Source: Oscillospiraceae bacterium (lineage in GTDB: Bacteria; Bacillota; Clostridia; Oscillospirales; Acutalibacteraceae). From it: a stretch of DNA of 17,843 nucleotides. The notes under the pieces were generated by a model that did not search any database, was not told where the DNA came from, and saw nothing but the letters and a program-made list of their open reading frames with translations. Shown here piece after piece: positions 8,156 to 14,353 of the stretch (the first letter of the stretch is position 1; the number at the start of each line of letters is the position of its first letter). A program made the position numbers and the translations under genes. The DNA lies in NCBI GenBank assembly GCA_029004655.1, contig JAQVYP010000017.1:1-17843 (forward strand). The letters are read 5' to 3'.

Positions 8156-9037
8156 CTAAAATTTACGATTTGACAAATAATCAGCAAGATCCGCCAAATC
8201 CGAAGTATCAATATTGAATGCAGAAAGTGATAATTTAGCCTTTTGGGTTAAGTCATCAACAGTAGCAACTGCAGACTCAATCCCCAACAAAGAAACATAT
8301 GTTGATTTTTGATTTGCATCATCACTTCCGATTGGTTTTCCCAATGTTGCAGCATCACTTGTTTTATCAAGAATATCATCAACAATTTGAAAAGCAAATC
8401 CTATAGATTCCGCATATTTTAGTGCAGCATTTATTTTTTCTTTATCAGCTCCGGCCAAAGTACAACCGATTGATGCCGCCGCTTTTAAAAGTGCACCGGT
8501 TTTTAAAGAATACATTTGATTAAGTGTGTCTAAATCAATCGATTTTTTTTCACTTTTCAGATCAATCACCTGACCGCCAATCATACCGTCCACACCTGCA
8601 AAATCGCTTAGTATCGCAGCACATCTAACAACAAGATCAGATGAAATATTTTGGGTTTTTAGACAAACTGAAAAGCTCGCTGTCAGTAATCCATCGCCTG
8701 CAAGCAAAGCAATATCCTCGCCAAAAGCAACATGACAAGAAGGCTTACCACGACGCATATCATCGTTATCCATGCATGGTAAATCATCATGAATAAGCGA
8801 ATAAGTATGTATCATTTCCAAAGCACAGGCAAAAGGCAAAGCGTCTTCCACTTTGCCACCGCATATTTTGTGGAATTCCAATAACAAAGCCGGGCGAATT
8901 CGTTTGCCACCCAAGAGTGTGCTGTATTCCATTGCCTTGATTACATCACTATATAAACAATCATCATGAGATAGCAATGATTTAAGTTTATTTTGAACCA
9001 TGTTACCATAACTGTCAAGCATTCTTTCAACAGACAT
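8156..9037 (-). CDS. ispA: Polyprenyl (farnesyl/geranyl) diphosphate synthase
   Basis: Trans-prenyltransferase of 293 residues, extending dimethylallyl diphosphate with isopentenyl diphosphate, probably to farnesyl diphosphate. Diagnostic motifs are G-G-K-R-I-R-P (43-49), the first aspartate-rich motif D-D-L-P-C-M-D-N-D-D (84-93) followed by R-R-G-K, G-G-Q-V-I-D-L (153-159), K-T-G and the second aspartate-rich motif D-D-I-L-D (219-223). A first motif with two residues inserted (DDxxxxD) together with the residues before it is typical of bacterial FPP/GPP synthases; chain length cannot be fixed from sequence alone. The start ATG overlaps the xseB stop by one base (TAATG) and has AGGAAAA upstream within xseB. 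Downstream are the PAP2-like gene and dxs, forming an isoprenoid block. Confidence 0.95.
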   Translation of the reverse strand: MSVERMLDSYGNMVQNKLKSLLSHDDCLYSDVIKAMEYSTLLGGKRIRPALLLEFHKICGGKVEDALPFACALEMIHTYSLIHDDLPCMDNDDMRRGKPSCHVAFGEDIALLAGDGLLTASFSVCLKTQNISSDLVVRCAAILSDFAGVDGMIGGQVIDLKSEKKSIDLDTLNQMYSLKTGALLKAAASIGCTLAGADKEKINAALKYAESIGFAFQIVDDILDKTSDAATLGKPIGSDDANQKSTYVSLLGIESAVATVDDLTQKAKLSLSAFNIDTSDLADLADYLSNRKF

Positions 9038-9243
9038 TAATTTTCCTCGTTTCTGTCATAATCCGACAGTTCAACAATCATTTGTTTTGCTGATTTCAAC
9101 TTTTTATCGCAATTATTTATCAAATCAATACTCTCTTTAAAAAGCTCCATTGCATCTTCAAGTGGGCATTCCCCACTTTCAAGCAAACGAACAATCTCCT
9201 CAAGTCTGTTAATGGATTTGTTATAAGAATCGTTGTTTTTCAT
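9037..9243 (-). CDS. xseB: Exodeoxyribonuclease VII small subunit
   Basis: The 68-residue small subunit of exonuclease VII, which binds the XseA C-terminal region and is needed for activity. The protein shows the family pattern: Y-x-x-x-I-x-R-L-E-E-I-V-x-x-L-E-S-G-x-x-x-L-E-D-A-M-x-L-F-x-E-x-I, a pair of helices, then a charged tail. The ATG follows the xseA stop codon with no gap, with AAGGAG in the xseA end as ribosome binding site. The last base of its stop is the first base of the ispA start. Both junctions indicate tight coupling. Confidence 0.95.
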   Translation of the reverse strand: MKNNDSYNKSINRLEEIVRLLESGECPLEDAMELFKESIDLINNCDKKLKSAKQMIVELSDYDRNEEN

Positions 9244-10449
9244 TTATAACTCCTTCGTGTCGATTACGCTGCTATTTATGAACCCGTCGACAACTCTAAT
9301 TTTCAATTCATCATTTTTATTGACCTGACTAATTGATTTTACATTAACATCATTTAAATATACCACCGCGAAACCGCGGCTCAAAATGTTCAAAGGATTT
9401 AATGCATTTACGGAAGCAACCAATGTTTTAAACTTAATTTCATCTGAAGAAGTCTTGTTGCTGAACTTTGAGTTCAATTTAAGTCTAACGTCGTTTAACT
9501 GCTTTTCAAAAACCGTAATAACATTTATTGGGCTTTGCAAAACAGGACGCATACTCGAAGCAACAAGCCGCATAGCATTTTTATCAATTATCCGCTGGGC
9601 AAATTTTGTTATCGTAGATTTCGTAAACTTTAAATAATTCTTTTGCTCTTCAATATCCGGAACTGCAATCTCAGCCGCCGCAGATGGAGTTGGAGCTCTT
9701 AAATCTGCAACAAAATCACAAATTGTAAAATCTGTTTCATGCCCGACTGCAGAAATAATAGGAATCGGCGAATCAAAAACCGTTCTTGCCAGTTGCTCAT
9801 CATTAAATGCTGACAAATCCTCTGCCGAACCTCCGCCACGACCTAAAATAATCAAATCTATTCCAATGCATTTATAGACACGTTTGAGAGTGCCAATTAT
9901 TTCAGTTGCAGCGCCACTGCCTTGAACTGACACAGGACACATTACAATTTTGCAGACTGGATATCTTCTGCCTAAAACACTGATTATATCTTTAACAGCC
10001 GCACCTGTTGGTGAAGTTATAACAGCAATTGTTTGAGGGTTTTGTGGAAGCGGCTTTTTGTATTTTTGGTCAAATAAGCCTTCTTTCTCAAGCCTTGCTT
10101 TGATTTGCTCAAAAGCAATTGCCAAAGCACCTGCACCTGCGGCTTGAATTTCTGACGCATAAAACTGATATTGTCCGTCACGCTCATAAAGCGAAACTCT
10201 GCCCCTGCATAAAACCTTCATGCCATCCTGTGGAATAAATTTCATGCGAGAAGCATCACTTTTAAACATTGCACAACGGATTATAGAACTGTCATCCTTA
10301 AGTGAAAAATACATATGACCGCTAAAGCTGTTAAGTTTGAAATTCGAAATTTCACCGGATATATACACAGATTGAAGCTTAGCATCACCCTCAAGCAAAA
10401 ACCTAACATATCTATTAAGTTGTGTGACGGTCATAATTAAACTATTCAT
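9244..10449 (-). CDS. xseA: Exodeoxyribonuclease VII large subunit
   Basis: Catalytic large subunit of exonuclease VII, which degrades single-stranded DNA from both ends. It has 401 residues, near the usual length. The N-terminal OB-fold domain (about 5-105) contains V-Y-I-S-G-E-I-S-N-F. The catalytic domain has I-T-S-P-T-G-A-A-V-K-D (145-154), G-R-G-G-G-S-A-E-D-L (203-212), S-A-V-G-H-E-T-D (233-240) and R-A-P-T-P-S-A-A-A-E (251-260). A coiled-coil region follows, then the C-terminal L-S-R-G-F-A-V segment. The ATG at 10449 has AAAGGA 7-8 bases upstream; a second Met five residues later lacks a site. It follows the TsaD-like gene by 15 bases. Confidence 0.96.
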   Translation of the reverse strand: MNSLIMTVTQLNRYVRFLLEGDAKLQSVYISGEISNFKLNSFSGHMYFSLKDDSSIIRCAMFKSDASRMKFIPQDGMKVLCRGRVSLYERDGQYQFYASEIQAAGAGALAIAFEQIKARLEKEGLFDQKYKKPLPQNPQTIAVITSPTGAAVKDIISVLGRRYPVCKIVMCPVSVQGSGAATEIIGTLKRVYKCIGIDLIILGRGGGSAEDLSAFNDEQLARTVFDSPIPIISAVGHETDFTICDFVADLRAPTPSAAAEIAVPDIEEQKNYLKFTKSTITKFAQRIIDKNAMRLVASSMRPVLQSPINVITVFEKQLNDVRLKLNSKFSNKTSSDEIKFKTLVASVNALNPLNILSRGFAVVYLNDVNVKSISQVNKNDELKIRVVDGFINSSVIDTKEL

Positions 10450-10464
10450 TGTTATATCCTTTAT

Positions 10465-11406
10465 TTATACTCGCATATTATGTCTCAGCATTGCCAGAAC
10501 AGCAATTCCACCGGCATTATCGCTGGAGAATTGAGGGGTGGCAAATAGCGCACCATATTTATTGGTCATTCTTTCTCTGATAATTGAATTTGACATAACA
10601 CCACCTGCAAATACAAGTGGAAACTTGCCATATTTTTTTATCAAAGCTTCAGTCATACCGTCAATGGTTTTATATATATATTCAACAGTAAATCTTGCAA
10701 TATCTTCTTTACTGCATGAATTTTCAAAAAGTTTACGGCAATTATTTTCAAGTCCGGAAACATTGCAATCGCAGCCTTTTAGGCTGATATTAATTTTACC
10801 GTCATAACTGCCATTTTGCGCCAACTCATCAAGATATTTTCCGCTTGGGAATGGAAGTTCTAACATATTCCCTACACGATCAACGGCCTGACCGAATTTC
10901 AAATCAAGCGATTTTGCAATAATTTCACAATTGAAAACGTTTTGCTTATCAGGAGTTACCATAACCGCTTCTGTTGTTCCGCCGGAAACATGGAAAGCAA
11001 TAAACTGCTTATTAATCAAATTCAAAGAATTTGCGGAATAAAGCGCAGCGGCAATATGACCTGCCTGGTGAGAAAACCGATAAATCGGAATTTTTAATGC
11101 TGCTGATATAGATTCTGCAATTGACTCGCCCACAAGAAAACACGGCATATAGCTTCCGTCAAGTGAGCGTGGCTTATCAGACACACCAATCGCAGAAATA
11201 GTATCATCGGCGGCTTCCAGCGCACTTTCAATAACACTCGGCAAGTTTTTTACATGTTGAAACACTGCTTCACTTTGCCTTAGGCCAAGTTGTCCGTTTT
11301 GAACGTTCAAAAGCTGTTTTTGGTTATTAACGGACATACTGTCACTATTTATAACAGCAGCAGACGATGTATAATTACTGCTATCAACACCTAAAAAAAA
11401 TGACAT
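10465..11406 (-). CDS. TsaD/Kae1-like (peptidase M22 family) paralogue
   Basis: A 313-residue ASKHA-fold protein of the TsaD/Kae1/Qri7 superfamily. From the chosen start it keeps the metal-binding pattern: H113 and H117 in S-H-Q-A-G-H, and D296 in S-S-D-N-A-G-G-I-A, at positions matching the two His and the Asp of TsaD. It also shows S-G-G-T-T-E and F-A-G-G-V-M-S-N. True TsaD makes the t6A modification of tRNA with TsaB/C/E. This protein is divergent (S-G-G-T-T instead of S-G-G-H-T), and clostridia usually encode a separate TsaD, so it is probably a paralogue of unknown role. An upstream TTG at 11430 would overlap nusB. The ATG at 11406, one base after the nusB stop, gives the family-like N-terminus and is preferred, although its ribosome site is weak. 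Confidence 0.85.
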   Translation of the reverse strand: MSFFLGVDSSNYTSSAAVINSDSMSVNNQKQLLNVQNGQLGLRQSEAVFQHVKNLPSVIESALEAADDTISAIGVSDKPRSLDGSYMPCFLVGESIAESISAALKIPIYRFSHQAGHIAAALYSANSLNLINKQFIAFHVSGGTTEAVMVTPDKQNVFNCEIIAKSLDLKFGQAVDRVGNMLELPFPSGKYLDELAQNGSYDGKINISLKGCDCNVSGLENNCRKLFENSCSKEDIARFTVEYIYKTIDGMTEALIKKYGKFPLVFAGGVMSNSIIRERMTNKYGALFATPQFSSDNAGGIAVLAMLRHNMRV

Positions 11407-11407
11407 G

Positions 11408-11809
11408 TTATTTACCGAGCTTTCCTTCAATAGTGCCTAAAACTCCATTGATATATGCTGAATCGTCTTTTGTTGCGAAATTTTTACATAATTCGACTGC
11501 TTCGTTTATAGATACACCATTCGGAATATCCTCCATAAACATCATTTCGTAAACAGACAGTCGCAGCAAAGCCAGCGCTACCTTTGAAAGTCGGTCAATC
11601 GTCCACTTTGTAAGGTTTTCTTTAATACTATTATCAACGACTTCAAGGTTATCAAAAACACCATTGACAACTGTATTAATATACTCGTCGCATAACAAAT
11701 CGCGGGCTTCAGCAGCGTTTGCAATTATGTCTTCTATTGTAGCATCATTATTAAAGCTTTTTTCAAAAATAATGATAAATGCTTGCTCGCGTGCTTCTTT
11801 TCTGGTCAT
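11408..11809 (-). CDS. nusB: Transcription antitermination protein NusB
   Basis: All-helical RNA-binding factor of 133 residues. With NusE (S10) it binds boxA and supports rRNA antitermination. The N-terminus M-T-R-K-E-A-R-E-Q-A-F, the central W-x-x-x-R-L-S-K-V-A-L-A-L-L-R-L-S-x-Y-E-M and the C-terminal I-P-x-x-V-S-I-N-E-A-V-E-L-x-K-x-F are diagnostic. It is the first gene after the promoter of the minus-strand run. The ATG has AGGTG upstream. The TsaD-like gene starts one base after its stop. Confidence 0.95.
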   Translation of the reverse strand: MTRKEAREQAFIIIFEKSFNNDATIEDIIANAAEARDLLCDEYINTVVNGVFDNLEVVDNSIKENLTKWTIDRLSKVALALLRLSVYEMMFMEDIPNGVSINEAVELCKNFATKDDSAYINGVLGTIEGKLGK

Positions 11810-11853
11810 AACGCACCTACTAATTCAAATTATTGCATAATTAAACACAATAC

Positions 11854-11882
11854 ATTTTAAACTATTTCCTATCCTTTTTCAA
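11854..11882 (-). promoter_or_regulatory. Sigma-A promoter of the nusB-led minus-strand operon
   Basis: On the minus strand TTGAAA (11882-11877) is separated by 17 bases from TAAAAT (11859-11854). This predicts a start near 11847 and a leader of about 38 bases before the nusB ATG at 11809. No other promoter of this quality was seen before tyrS, so the genes down to recN may be one transcript. Confidence 0.7.
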
Positions 11883-11899
11883 GTTAATATTAATATTAA

Positions 11900-11928
11900 T
11901 AGATAATTACACCTTTTTAATGTATAAT
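11900..11928 (+). promoter_or_regulatory. Promoter of the uridine phosphorylase gene
   Basis: A consensus TATAAT (11923-11928) lies 17 bases after TAGATA (11900-11905, 4 of 6 matches to TTGACA). Transcription would start near 11935. The -10 box makes an in-frame ATG at 11920 unusable as a start and supports the ATG at 11953. Confidence 0.65.
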
Positions 11929-11950
11929 ATAAAAAAGTTGAGGTGTAATT
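11905..11950. promoter_or_regulatory. Perfect 10-base inverted repeat across the uridine phosphorylase promoter
   Basis: AATTACACCT (11905-11914) and AGGTGTAATT (11941-11950) are exact reverse complements, 26 bases apart. The left half overlaps the last base of the -35 box and lies mainly in the promoter spacer. The right half covers the ribosome binding site. The left half precedes the predicted transcript start, so this is better read as a DNA operator than an RNA hairpin. No regulator gene is adjacent. Confidence 0.4.
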
Positions 11951-11952
11951 TT

Positions 11953-12711
11953 ATGAATAATGATAAGCTTTTTCATTTGGGATTTAATAAGTCTGAATAT
12001 CGAGCAGTTTATGCAATTTTGCCCGGAGACCCCGGAAGAGTCCCTAAGATAGCTGCATTTTTGGAAAATCCCCGACAAATTTGTCAAAACCGCGAATACA
12101 ATTCTTATATCGGTTCGCTAAACGGCGAAAATATTATTGTTTGTTCCACAGGAATCGGAGGGCCATCATCGGCAATTGCTATTGAAGAATTATATATGGC
12201 AGGTGTACGGAATTTCATCCGTGTCGGAACATGTGGTGCAATTCGAGAAGATATTTTAGGCGGAGATATAATTATTGCAGAATCTGCTGTAAGACAAGAA
12301 GGCACTTCCTTGCATTATGCACCTATTGAATATCCGGCAACGGCTGATTTTGAAATCACTCAAGCACTTTTCAATTCAGCAAAGCAATTGAAAAAAACTG
12401 CCCATGTCGGCGTTGTTCAAAGCAAAGATTCTTTTTATGGTCAGCATTCACCTGATCGCATGCCGGTTCAGGACAGTCTGTTAAGCAAATGGAATGCATA
12501 CAAAAAACTCGGAGTTCTAGCTTCAGAGATGGAATGTGCAGCCATTTATACTGTAGCTGCTTCACTTGGATGCAAATCAGGGTGCGCTTTAAATGTAATT
12601 TGGAATCAAGAGCGTGCCGCAGCCGGTCTATCAAATCCGGAGTGCCACGATACCACAGATGTAATAAAATGTGTGATAGGCGCAATTAATCTATTGATTT
12701 CAAAACAGTAG
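11953..12711 (+). CDS. udp: Uridine phosphorylase (nucleoside phosphorylase I family)
   Basis: Cytoplasmic pyrimidine salvage enzyme of 252 residues that splits uridine with phosphate into uracil and ribose 1-phosphate. Family motifs are L-P-G-D-P-G-R (23-29), phosphate-site S-T-G-I-G-G-P-S (65-72), R-V-G-T-C-G-A-I (90-97), Q-E-G-T-S-L-H-Y-A-P (115-124), S-K-D-S-F-Y-G-Q (157-164) and S-E-M-E-C-A-A (191-197). The segment after R-x-E-G-T-S resembles the uridine phosphorylase branch (L-H-x-A-P-x-E-x-P-A) more than purine nucleoside phosphorylase. An upstream ATG at 11920 overlaps the -10 box. The ATG at 11953 has GAGGTG 7 bases upstream and is used. It is divergent from nusB and apparently monocistronic. 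Confidence 0.88.
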   Translation: MNNDKLFHLGFNKSEYRAVYAILPGDPGRVPKIAAFLENPRQICQNREYNSYIGSLNGENIIVCSTGIGGPSSAIAIEELYMAGVRNFIRVGTCGAIREDILGGDIIIAESAVRQEGTSLHYAPIEYPATADFEITQALFNSAKQLKKTAHVGVVQSKDSFYGQHSPDRMPVQDSLLSKWNAYKKLGVLASEMECAAIYTVAASLGCKSGCALNVIWNQERAAAGLSNPECHDTTDVIKCVIGAINLLISKQ

Positions 12712-12733
12712 TTGAAAATGCGATAAAATATGA

Positions 12734-12763
12734 TATAATAATCACACGAATGTGATTATTATA
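12734..12763 (+). terminator. Hairpin after uridine phosphorylase, probable terminator
   Basis: A perfect 13-bp stem pairs 12734-12746 with 12751-12763 around a CGAA tetraloop, 22 bases after the stop codon. It lacks a clean T-tract (ATTATTATAATATTTAAT follows), so termination may be partial or the hairpin may protect a 3' end. Confidence 0.5.
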
Positions 12764-12770
12764 ATATTTA

Positions 12771-12927
12771 ATACTAATTCCAATTAAAAAGTGACCAAGA
12801 TTTGCGAGGATTTTGTTTGTGAGACAAGGCGGAGGACGAAGGCGGGCTATCGCCCGCCGAGAACGACAACGCAGTCTCGCAAACAAAAGACCGCGAAGAT
12901 TGGTTGATTTTTATTTGGAATTAGTAT
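12771..12927. repeat. MITE-like long imperfect inverted repeat
   Basis: A 157-bp element starts with ATACTAATTCCAA and ends with its near-complement, GGAATTAGTAT (12917-12927). The two arms stay alignable, with scattered mismatches, to the centre. There GGCGGGC (12841-12847) pairs with GCCCGCC (12852-12858) around TATC. Shared inner blocks include TTTTGTTTG followed by (T/C)GAGAC, and the ACCAA segments. The outer flanks read TTTA and TAAA, which extend the palindrome, so no clear target-site duplication is visible. The middle is GC-rich against an AT-rich surrounding. It carries no credible gene and fits a non-autonomous, palindromic mobile or extragenic repeat. This element, with the hairpins on either side, occupies most of the gene-free stretch 12712-13037. 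Confidence 0.75.
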
Positions 12928-12934
12928 AAAGCAC

Positions 12935-12969
12935 CTTTTGCTCGCCACTGTGAGTGGCAACCGCAAAAG
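12935..12969. repeat. Two-part hairpin upstream of the DivIVA-like gene
   Basis: CTTTTGC (12935-12941) pairs with GCAAAAG (12963-12969). Inside, GCCACT (12944-12949) pairs with AGTGGC (12953-12958) around GTG, leaving an asymmetric internal loop (TC/AACC). A competing hairpin is possible: AAAAGC (12965-12970) with GCTTTT (12974-12979). The function is unknown. It may be a second small palindromic repeat or the 3' end of the adjoining element. Confidence 0.5.
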
Positions 12970-12982
12970 CTAGGCTTTTATA

Positions 12983-13010
12983 TTGATAAATATCTGAATG
13001 AATTTATTTT
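12983..13010 (+). promoter_or_regulatory. Weak candidate promoter for the DivIVA-like gene
   Basis: TTGATA (12983-12988) is followed after 16 bases by TATTTT (13005-13010). This predicts a start near 13017 and a leader of about 20 bases. The match is modest and the region is very AT-rich. Confidence 0.3.
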
Positions 13011-13037
13011 ATTAATCTATAAAATGGGGTGTTAACG

Positions 13038-13622
13038 GTGGGAGTAATTGGTTTTCGTAAAAGTATTATGGGCTATAATTGTAATGATGTTTCTAAATAC
13101 TTTGAAAGCTCTGAGGCAAAACATATTTCCCGGGAAAAAGAGCTTTTGGAAAAAATAGGCTCACTTAGCCAAATTAATTTTCAAATTAATAAAGAGCTAA
13201 ATGACTCTTCTAGTCAACTTAACGATCTTATTATCATGAACAAACAACTTGTTGATGAGCTTGAAGACTATAAAACCAAGCAAGAGGAAATCCAACGCTT
13301 GAGCGAAAGCATCGGCAAGCTATATCTTGTTGCCCAAGCTAATGCGCGAACAATTATTGATAATGCAAAAGCTAATAGCAACATAAGCCGTGAAGAAGTC
13401 GTTAAAAACATTGAAGGGATTGAAAATGCTCAATCTCATCTTGAAGTTTTGAAGGACCGTTTGTCAGAAACAACCTCAAAATTTACAGATGAAATTGAGG
13501 AAATCTTTGCTTCCCTTGATCAAACTAAGCAGATTATTGACGAAAAAGAAGAAATAATTGACTGTGCTGAGAAAACACTTAATAATTTAATCGGAACTGT
13601 AAATGTTGAGGTTAACGCATGA
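13038..13622 (+). CDS. DivIVA-like coiled-coil protein
   Basis: A 194-residue protein. It starts with the DivIVA-type membrane-binding signature in modified form: G-F-R-K-S-I-M-G-Y-N-C-N-D-V-S-K-Y-F (5-22), matching the usual F-x-K-x-x-x-G-Y-(N/D)-x-x-D-V-x-x-(Y/F). The rest is predicted helix with long Glu/Lys/Leu heptad-like stretches (about 25-100 and 125-190), typical of a coiled coil. DivIVA proteins mark curved membrane at poles and septa. Which process this one serves is unknown. Two GTG starts are possible: the one at 13038 has GGGGTG (13026-13031) 6 bases upstream and is chosen; the one at 13029 overlaps that site. It overlaps the next gene by 4 bases (ATGA), an unexpected pairing with a fumarase subunit. 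Confidence 0.7.
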   Translation: MGVIGFRKSIMGYNCNDVSKYFESSEAKHISREKELLEKIGSLSQINFQINKELNDSSSQLNDLIIMNKQLVDELEDYKTKQEEIQRLSESIGKLYLVAQANARTIIDNAKANSNISREEVVKNIEGIENAQSHLEVLKDRLSETTSKFTDEIEEIFASLDQTKQIIDEKEEIIDCAEKTLNNLIGTVNVEVNA

Positions 13623-14161
13623 GTCAGCATATTTTAAATTCTTCTGATTTACCTGAAAAAGCAAAAGAGCTGAGATCTGGTGATCGTGTTTTGTTGTCAG
13701 GAACAGTTTACACAGCTAGGGACGCCGCGCATAAGCGTTTGTCCCTATTGCTTGATAGCAATAAAAAGTTGCCATTTGAACTTCGTGGTGCCTCAATTTA
13801 CTATGCCGGTCCAACACCAACACCTGATGGCATGCCAATCGGAAGTTGCGGACCAACCACATCAGGACGAATGGACAGTTTCTCTCCCCGCCTTCTGGAT
13901 TTGGGCCTTTCTTGCATGATAGGAAAGGGTGAGCGCAACGAGGAAGTTTGCAATGCAATCATCCGGAACAATGCAGTTTACCTTTGTGCAATCGGTGGTG
14001 CAGGTGCTCTTGCAGCTGGGTGTATTAAATCATGTGAGGTCATTGCATTTGATGATTTGGGATGTGAATCCATAAAAAAATTGACTTTTAAAAACTTTCC
14101 TTTAATTTGTGCAGTTGACTGTAACGGTGGAAATATTTTTAAAGATTTAAAAAACAATTGA
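13619..14161 (+). CDS. fumB: Class I fumarate hydratase beta subunit (FumA C-terminal/TtdB type)
   Basis: Beta subunit of an iron-sulfur fumarase or related tartrate dehydratase, 180 residues. It corresponds to the C-terminal domain of one-chain class I fumarases and interconverts fumarate and malate when joined to the alpha subunit, which carries the 4Fe-4S ligands. Motifs are L-S-G-T-V-Y-T-A-R-D-A-A-H-K-R (26-40), Y-Y-A-G-P-T-P-x-P-D-G (61-71), C-G-P-T-T-S-G-R-M-D (77-86), G-K-G (102-104) and G-G-A-G-A-L (126-131). The alpha subunit normally sits directly upstream; here a DivIVA-like gene holds that place and no alpha gene is in the window. The ATG overlaps the preceding stop by 4 bases. 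Tartrate dehydratase beta cannot be fully excluded. Confidence 0.88.
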   Translation: MSQHILNSSDLPEKAKELRSGDRVLLSGTVYTARDAAHKRLSLLLDSNKKLPFELRGASIYYAGPTPTPDGMPIGSCGPTTSGRMDSFSPRLLDLGLSCMIGKGERNEEVCNAIIRNNAVYLCAIGGAGALAAGCIKSCEVIAFDDLGCESIKKLTFKNFPLICAVDCNGGNIFKDLKNN

Positions 14162-14186
14162 TTTTATCGGCAGTTTATAGTATTAT
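14158..14186 (+). promoter_or_regulatory. Promoter of the oadB leader RNA
   Basis: TTGATT (14158-14163), overlapping the fumarase stop codon, is 17 bases from TATTAT (14181-14186). The predicted start near 14193 falls just before the 5' strand of the leader's closing helix, as expected for a riboswitch transcript. Confidence 0.6.
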
Positions 14187-14195
14187 TAATTGCGA

Positions 14196-14289
14196 CAAAA
14201 GGGAGTAACAGATGTCAGCACATTTCGACATCGTATAGTATCGACACACCCGGCTTTTGCCCGGTACTATGCATATTGTGAGACTTTTG
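14196..14289 (+). ncRNA. yybP-ykoY-like (Mn2+-type) riboswitch aptamer upstream of oadB
   Basis: The folding read by eye is as follows. P1 is CAAAAG (14196-14201) with CUUUUG (14284-14289). The internal loop has GGAGUA on the 5' side and GAGA on the 3' side, then a short ACA/UGU helix (14208-14210 with 14277-14279). P2 is GAUGUC/GACAUC (14211-14216 with 14227-14232). P3 is GUAUAGUA/UACUAUGC (14233-14240 with 14265-14272), whose loop UCGACACAC leads into a CCGG/CCGG hairpin. This order and the conserved islands (AAAGGGGAGUAGC, then AUCAACAUAC, then GCAAGACCUUUGC in typical members) match the yybP-ykoY manganese riboswitch with a few changes. The 3' strand of P1 is shared with a terminator, so ligand binding should turn the gene on. 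The class is assigned from memory of the consensus. Ligand identity is inferred. Confidence 0.7.
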
Positions 14290-14328
14290 CAAGAACAGTT
14301 GCTGTCTTGTATAAGTCTTTATTTTTTT
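14281..14328 (+). terminator. Riboswitch-controlled intrinsic terminator in the oadB leader
   Basis: AGACTT (14281-14286) pairs with AAGTCT (14313-14318). The upper stem CAAG-A-ACAG (14290-14298) pairs with CTGT-CTTG (14302-14309) around TTG with one bulged A. TTTATTTTTTT follows. The 5' arm contains the 3' strand of aptamer helix P1 (14284-14289), so the two structures exclude each other. Confidence 0.8.
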
Positions 14329-14353
14329 GTGAAAATATCAATGGAGGTTATTT

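Noticed and set aside
11407..11430. TTG start of the TsaD-like gene inside nusB, adding eight residues
   Set aside because: The family N-terminus begins at the ATG at 11406, one base after the nusB stop; the TTG adds non-family residues and overlaps nusB.
11920..11952. Eleven extra N-terminal residues for uridine phosphorylase from ATG 11920
   Set aside because: That ATG overlaps the TATAAT box and precedes the predicted transcript start; ATG 11953 has the ribosome site.
12686..12886. 66-residue minus-strand frame across the end of udp and the palindromic element
   Set aside because: It runs through the udp 3' end and one arm of the inverted repeat, lacks a ribosome site, and has an Arg-rich composition from the GC-rich palindrome.
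12935..12979. GEMM/c-di-GMP-like riboswitch suggested by GCAAAAGCTAGGC
   Set aside because: The upstream half of the motif and the second helix are absent; the similarity is limited to a few bases in a plain hairpin.
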